A stretch of DNA of 11,334 bases from assembly GCA_900088475.1 (NCBI GenBank), contig FLMG01000841.1, positions 6,043 through 17,376 of the forward strand, in the 5' to 3' direction. A program made the translations under genes and the position numbers. Source of the DNA: Hyphochytrium catenoides. Lineage: Eukaryota; Sar; Hyphochytriomycetes; Hyphochytriales; Hyphochytriaceae. This document shows positions 9,154 to 11,334 of the stretch, piece by piece (the stretch's first letter is position 1; every line of letters starts with the position of its first letter). A model generated the notes under the pieces. The model had not been told where the DNA came from and searched no databases. It worked only from the letters and a program-made list of their open reading frames with translations.

Positions 9154-9906
9154 TTCTGTGACCTAAGGAAGTTAGTGGTGTGAGAGTTGTCCCCAAATCT
9201 GCCACTGAAAGTCTCAAACAAGTTCTCTCCCAGGGGCTCCGCCTGCGCGTCCATCTCTCCGCTCTCCAGCTTGGCCACCTCCGCCCAAGGCCGGGCTGCC
9301 CCTCTGAGAACCCACTTGGTCGGGTCGGGCTCTAGACAGAAGAGTAAAGACTCGTCAGAAGTGGTAGGGAGAGAAGAAGAGGGAGACAGAGAGAGAGTGG
9401 GAGAGAGCAAAGAGACAGAGACAGAGAGAAAGAGATGATCTTTAGGCTGAGGGAGAGACAGAAAGTAAAGAGGAAGGCGAAGAGAAGTGCATGAAAAAAG
9501 GAGTTCTAGGGATAGGCGGACAAGCGCTCAAGGGAAGTAGACAGAGAGGAGTAGACAAGAGGCAGAGAGAGACACAAACACAGAGAAAAAAAGAGACAGA
9601 GAGACAGAAAGAAGGTGCGCCTCTCTTACCTCCTCGTCTTCTCTTCCTGCTTTTTGGCTTCTCTGCTTCCTTGTTCTCTGCTGAAGGTTTACCCTTCTCT
9701 GCCTCTGTCTCCTCACGGAAATTTCTCAGGCGATTCTCCTCCTTTTCCAGCGCCCGCTCCAGCTGCGCCACCCGTAGCCGCGCCCGCATCTCCTCCTTCC
9801 GCCCTGAGCTGTCCCGCGCATGGTCCGCCCGCGCCGCGCGCCCTTCCTTCGGCGCGTTTGGGATCCCCGCGGCCAGACGCTTGCCTTTTACGCGGCTCCG
9901 ACCCAT
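7787..9906 (-). CDS. TPR/ST7-like repeat protein of unknown function
   Basis: Five exons on the minus strand: 9906-9630, 9331-9163, 8879-8609, 8369-8198, 7983-7787. All introns have GT-AG ends and the phases match, giving about 361 aa. Residues 1-92 are highly charged with a probable coiled coil (MRARLRVAQLERALEKEENR) and a basic end (KSRKRRRG), a possible nuclear signal. Residues 93-149 are a linker with no recognised motif. Residues 150-320 form a helical, TPR-like region. Its elements ERCLTLDVGD, ALVALFLDEAQAAEAREVLER and ALKRAMARNPHV, followed by the W-containing ELWVETDGAEDFV, resemble the C-terminal region of ST7-family and bacterial TPR proteins. The protein ends in an acidic run. The start codon context, AAGATGG, is good. 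The family link is from memory of sequence style, not a search. The exon B/C junction is the least certain. Confidence 0.75.
8550..8573 (+). repeat. Short (CT)n tract in TPR gene intron
   Basis: CT dinucleotides inside the intron between TPR-gene exons 3 and 4; here the gene's sense strand carries GA. Confidence 0.75.
9106..9151 (+). repeat. (GA)n microsatellite
   Basis: About 45 bp of uninterrupted GA dinucleotides, starting 11 bases inside the second intron of the minus-strand TPR gene. The sense transcript therefore has a long CU tract just after the 5' splice site (9161-9162). Confidence 0.92.
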
Positions 9907-10171
9907 CTTCAGCGTTCTGTCTCGCTCTCTCCGCCTTTGTCCTCTGTCTTTCTAAGTCTATGGATAACCAATGAAACCCCTCTCTCCTGGTCTCTCTCTC
10001 TTCGTCTCTCTCTCTCTCAGTCTGTCTCTCTGTCCGTCTGCAGGTCACTTCAATCGACGGTTCGCTTCTCCTCTCTTCAGAGCTCGCTTTATGGTCCCAA
10101 CCAGTGCTGTGGAGCTGCTGCCTCAGCCCTGAGGCTCCGATCTCAAGCTGCTCTTTGCCTTTCCCCATGCA

Positions 10172-10310
10172 CTAAGTTCCTCCGCGCTCTCTCTCTCTCT
10201 CTCTCTCTTCCTCTCTCTTTCTTTCTCCCTCTCTCTCTCTTCACTTTCTCCGTGTCTCTCTCTCTCTTTCTCTTCTCTCCTCTGTACCCTCCCCTACAGC
10301 CCTCCGTCGT
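10172..10310 (+). repeat. Pyrimidine-rich (CT)n-like tract
   Basis: Extended CT and CTTT units interrupted by a few other bases, within the divergent intergenic region. Confidence 0.8.
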
Positions 10311-10386
10311 GTTTCTCCCATAATATTCGTACCTATAACGGACCAACAACTCTCCCACACTGAGAGTGACATTGGCTATTCTCTAA

Positions 10387-10404
10387 TATAGGTAAACTCC
10401 TATA
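10387..10404. repeat. Small inverted repeat TATAGG-N6-CCTATA
   Basis: Perfect 6-bp arms flank the spacer TAAACT. It lies about 285 bp upstream of the mutS ATG. It could be a protein-binding site or chance; it is too short to call a terminator or a structured RNA. Confidence 0.4.
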
Positions 10405-10686
10405 GAACTGTAGCGCTTATGGAGCAGTAGAGCTCCTGAGCTTTTCGTATTTCTGAAGTCAACGTAGAGAGAGAGAGGGAGAGGAAGAGAGGAAGAGCGG
10501 ATAGTGTTCTTCCTCTCTCTCTCCCTTTCTTCTCTTCCTCCTCCTGCCTCGCTACTAGCAGTCTACCTGCTCCTACCCTGTCCTAAGCCTGTCCTCACCG
10601 CGCTCGGAAGGAGGAAGGGAAAAAGGAAGATAGGCCCGCCAAGGCACGGACAGCGCCAGAGTGTGGGCATCTCTTCTGGGTGAAGG

Positions 10687-11334
10687 ATGATTTCCAGGGC
10701 CTGGGGCAGCCTCCATCGCTGGGTCGGGGCCCAAGGGCGGCACAGCGGGAACTGGGCGCCGTCCCAAGCCCTCTGCAGCCCCATCCCTACCTTGAGCCGC
10801 CCCATCCCTACCTTGAGCCGCCCCAGCCACACAGTCAGAAGGCTCCAGATGGGAGTGGCGCCCCAGTGTCGGTGCCTTACCACTGAGGGAGTGAGGACGC
10901 GGCGGCGAGCACGACCCAGTGAGGGAGCGGCTGGGGCCCGAGGCATGACCCCGCTGATGGCGCAGTACTGGGGACTTAAGGAGCAGTACCCAGGTGAGCA
11001 AGACCGAGAGAGGGAGAAGGGCTTGGAGGGAAGAGGGAAGAGAGAGAGAGAGAGAGAACAACAGAGACAACGACCGGGACCGGATGAATTAGAGTTCTAG
11101 CCAGATGCGCAAGAGATGGGACTGAGATGAAGCAAAAGGAAAGGAGAAACTGGAGAAAGAAAGCGAGCGAGAAGGAAGAGTATGAAGGGAGGGGAGAAGA
11201 AATTGACCCGGGAGAGCAAGGGAGCAAGGGACACAAAAGAAAACAGACGAGACGGAGAGGCTGATGCTGTTGCCTGGTCAGAATTCCTGATGCTCTATCG
11301 CTTGGGAGACTTCTACGAGTGCTTCTTCGAGGAC
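10687..11334 (+). CDS. mutS: MutS family mismatch repair protein, 5' part, probably organelle-targeted
   Basis: MutS proteins recognise mismatched DNA and use ATP to start repair. Two exons are visible: 10687-10993 and 11282 to the window end. The intron of 288 bp has GTGAGC and CAG ends, and phase 1 restores a Glu codon. The joined N-terminal domain reads TPLMAQYWGLKEQYP then EFLMLYRLGDFYECFFED, very close to bacterial MutS. GDFYE contains the Phe-x-Glu mismatch-reading motif, here Phe113 and Glu115. The MutS homology begins at Met87 (10945). Before it lies an extension rich in Arg, Ser, Pro and Trp with no Asp and only two Glu, as expected of a mitochondrial or plastid presequence. I chose 10687 as start because it is in frame and has A at -3. 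Translation from Met87 would give an untargeted form. The rest of the gene lies beyond the window. Confidence 0.9.
10779..10824 (+). repeat. 21-bp tandem duplication in the mutS presequence
   Basis: Two exact copies of a 21-bp unit (10779-10799 and 10800-10820) plus the first bases of a third. In frame they encode a duplicated seven-residue unit, PIPTLSR twice, inside the putative transit peptide. The unit is a multiple of three, so copy number changes would keep the frame. Confidence 0.9.
11037..11058 (+). repeat. Short GA-rich tract in mutS intron 1
   Basis: GA dinucleotides near the 5' part of the first mutS intron. The whole intron is purine-rich on the sense strand, unlike most introns in this window. 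Confidence 0.7.

Larger units (their letters stand above)
9907..10686. promoter_or_regulatory. Divergent intergenic region between TPR gene and mutS
   Basis: This 780-bp region separates the start codons of two divergent genes and should contain both promoters. From about 9980 to 10315 the plus strand is dominated by CT-rich DNA. From 10320 to 10450 the composition is more mixed and AT-richer, and holds the better candidate control elements: TAACGG at 10336-10341, ATTGGCT (inverted CCAAT type) at about 10373-10379, and a perfect 6-bp inverted repeat TATAGG/CCTATA at 10387-10404. The open frames here (for example 9820-10323 and 9713-10168) are low-complexity shadows. No core promoter can be assigned with confidence. 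Confidence 0.42.

Noticed and set aside
8943-9160. Hydrophobic Ser/Leu segment as a membrane domain in the TPR protein
   Set aside because: It comes from translating the CT repeat of an intron; the donor at 9161-9162 ends the exon before it.
1-11334. CRISPR arrays, bacterial operons or phage genes
   Set aside because: All repeats are simple microsatellites, and every convincing gene has spliceosomal introns.

Overview
This looks like nuclear DNA from an intron-rich, compact eukaryotic genome, most likely a microbial eukaryote such as an alga or other protist. All four recognisable genes are broken into exons by short introns (69 to 377 bp). Every intron I resolved has GT-AG ends and the exons join in phase. 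CT/GA microsatellites fill introns and intergenic DNA, and one CT tract holds a three-base assembly gap. The lineage cannot be fixed from the sequence. A Hub1-binding-like (HIND) C-terminus on Prp38, a trait reported for plant-type Prp38, points away from animals and fungi, but this is inference.

Layout: (1) 1-398, CT-rich upstream region. (2) 399-4427, plus strand: nine-exon gene, about 795 aa, with a TBC RabGAP domain, ankyrin repeats, an AN1-like Cys/His cluster and a FYVE-type zinc finger. Its FYVE finger has the canonical third/fourth-ligand spacing only if a 6-nt microexon at 3958-3963 is included. (3) 4428-4988, purine-rich 3' flank between convergent genes. (4) 6937-4989, minus strand: three-exon PRP38 (PRPF38A type), about 497 aa, with a long RS tail and a terminal HIND-like motif. 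(5) 6938-7786, spacer with four TAACGG-type motifs. (6) 9906-7787, minus strand: five-exon TPR/ST7-like protein, about 361 aa. (7) 9907-10686, pyrimidine-rich divergent intergenic region. (8) 10687 to the window end, plus strand: first two exons of a bacterial-type MutS with an 86-aa Arg-rich N-terminal extension that suggests import into mitochondria or plastids.

The genes do not form a pathway: endosomal Rab regulation, splicing, an unknown TPR protein and organellar mismatch repair simply lie next to each other. The most interesting points are the FYVE microexon, the domain combination of the RabGAP, two introns that can be retained without breaking the frame, and the HIND-bearing Prp38. 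All exon structures were assembled by eye from splice-site phase and family conservation; there is no transcript evidence.
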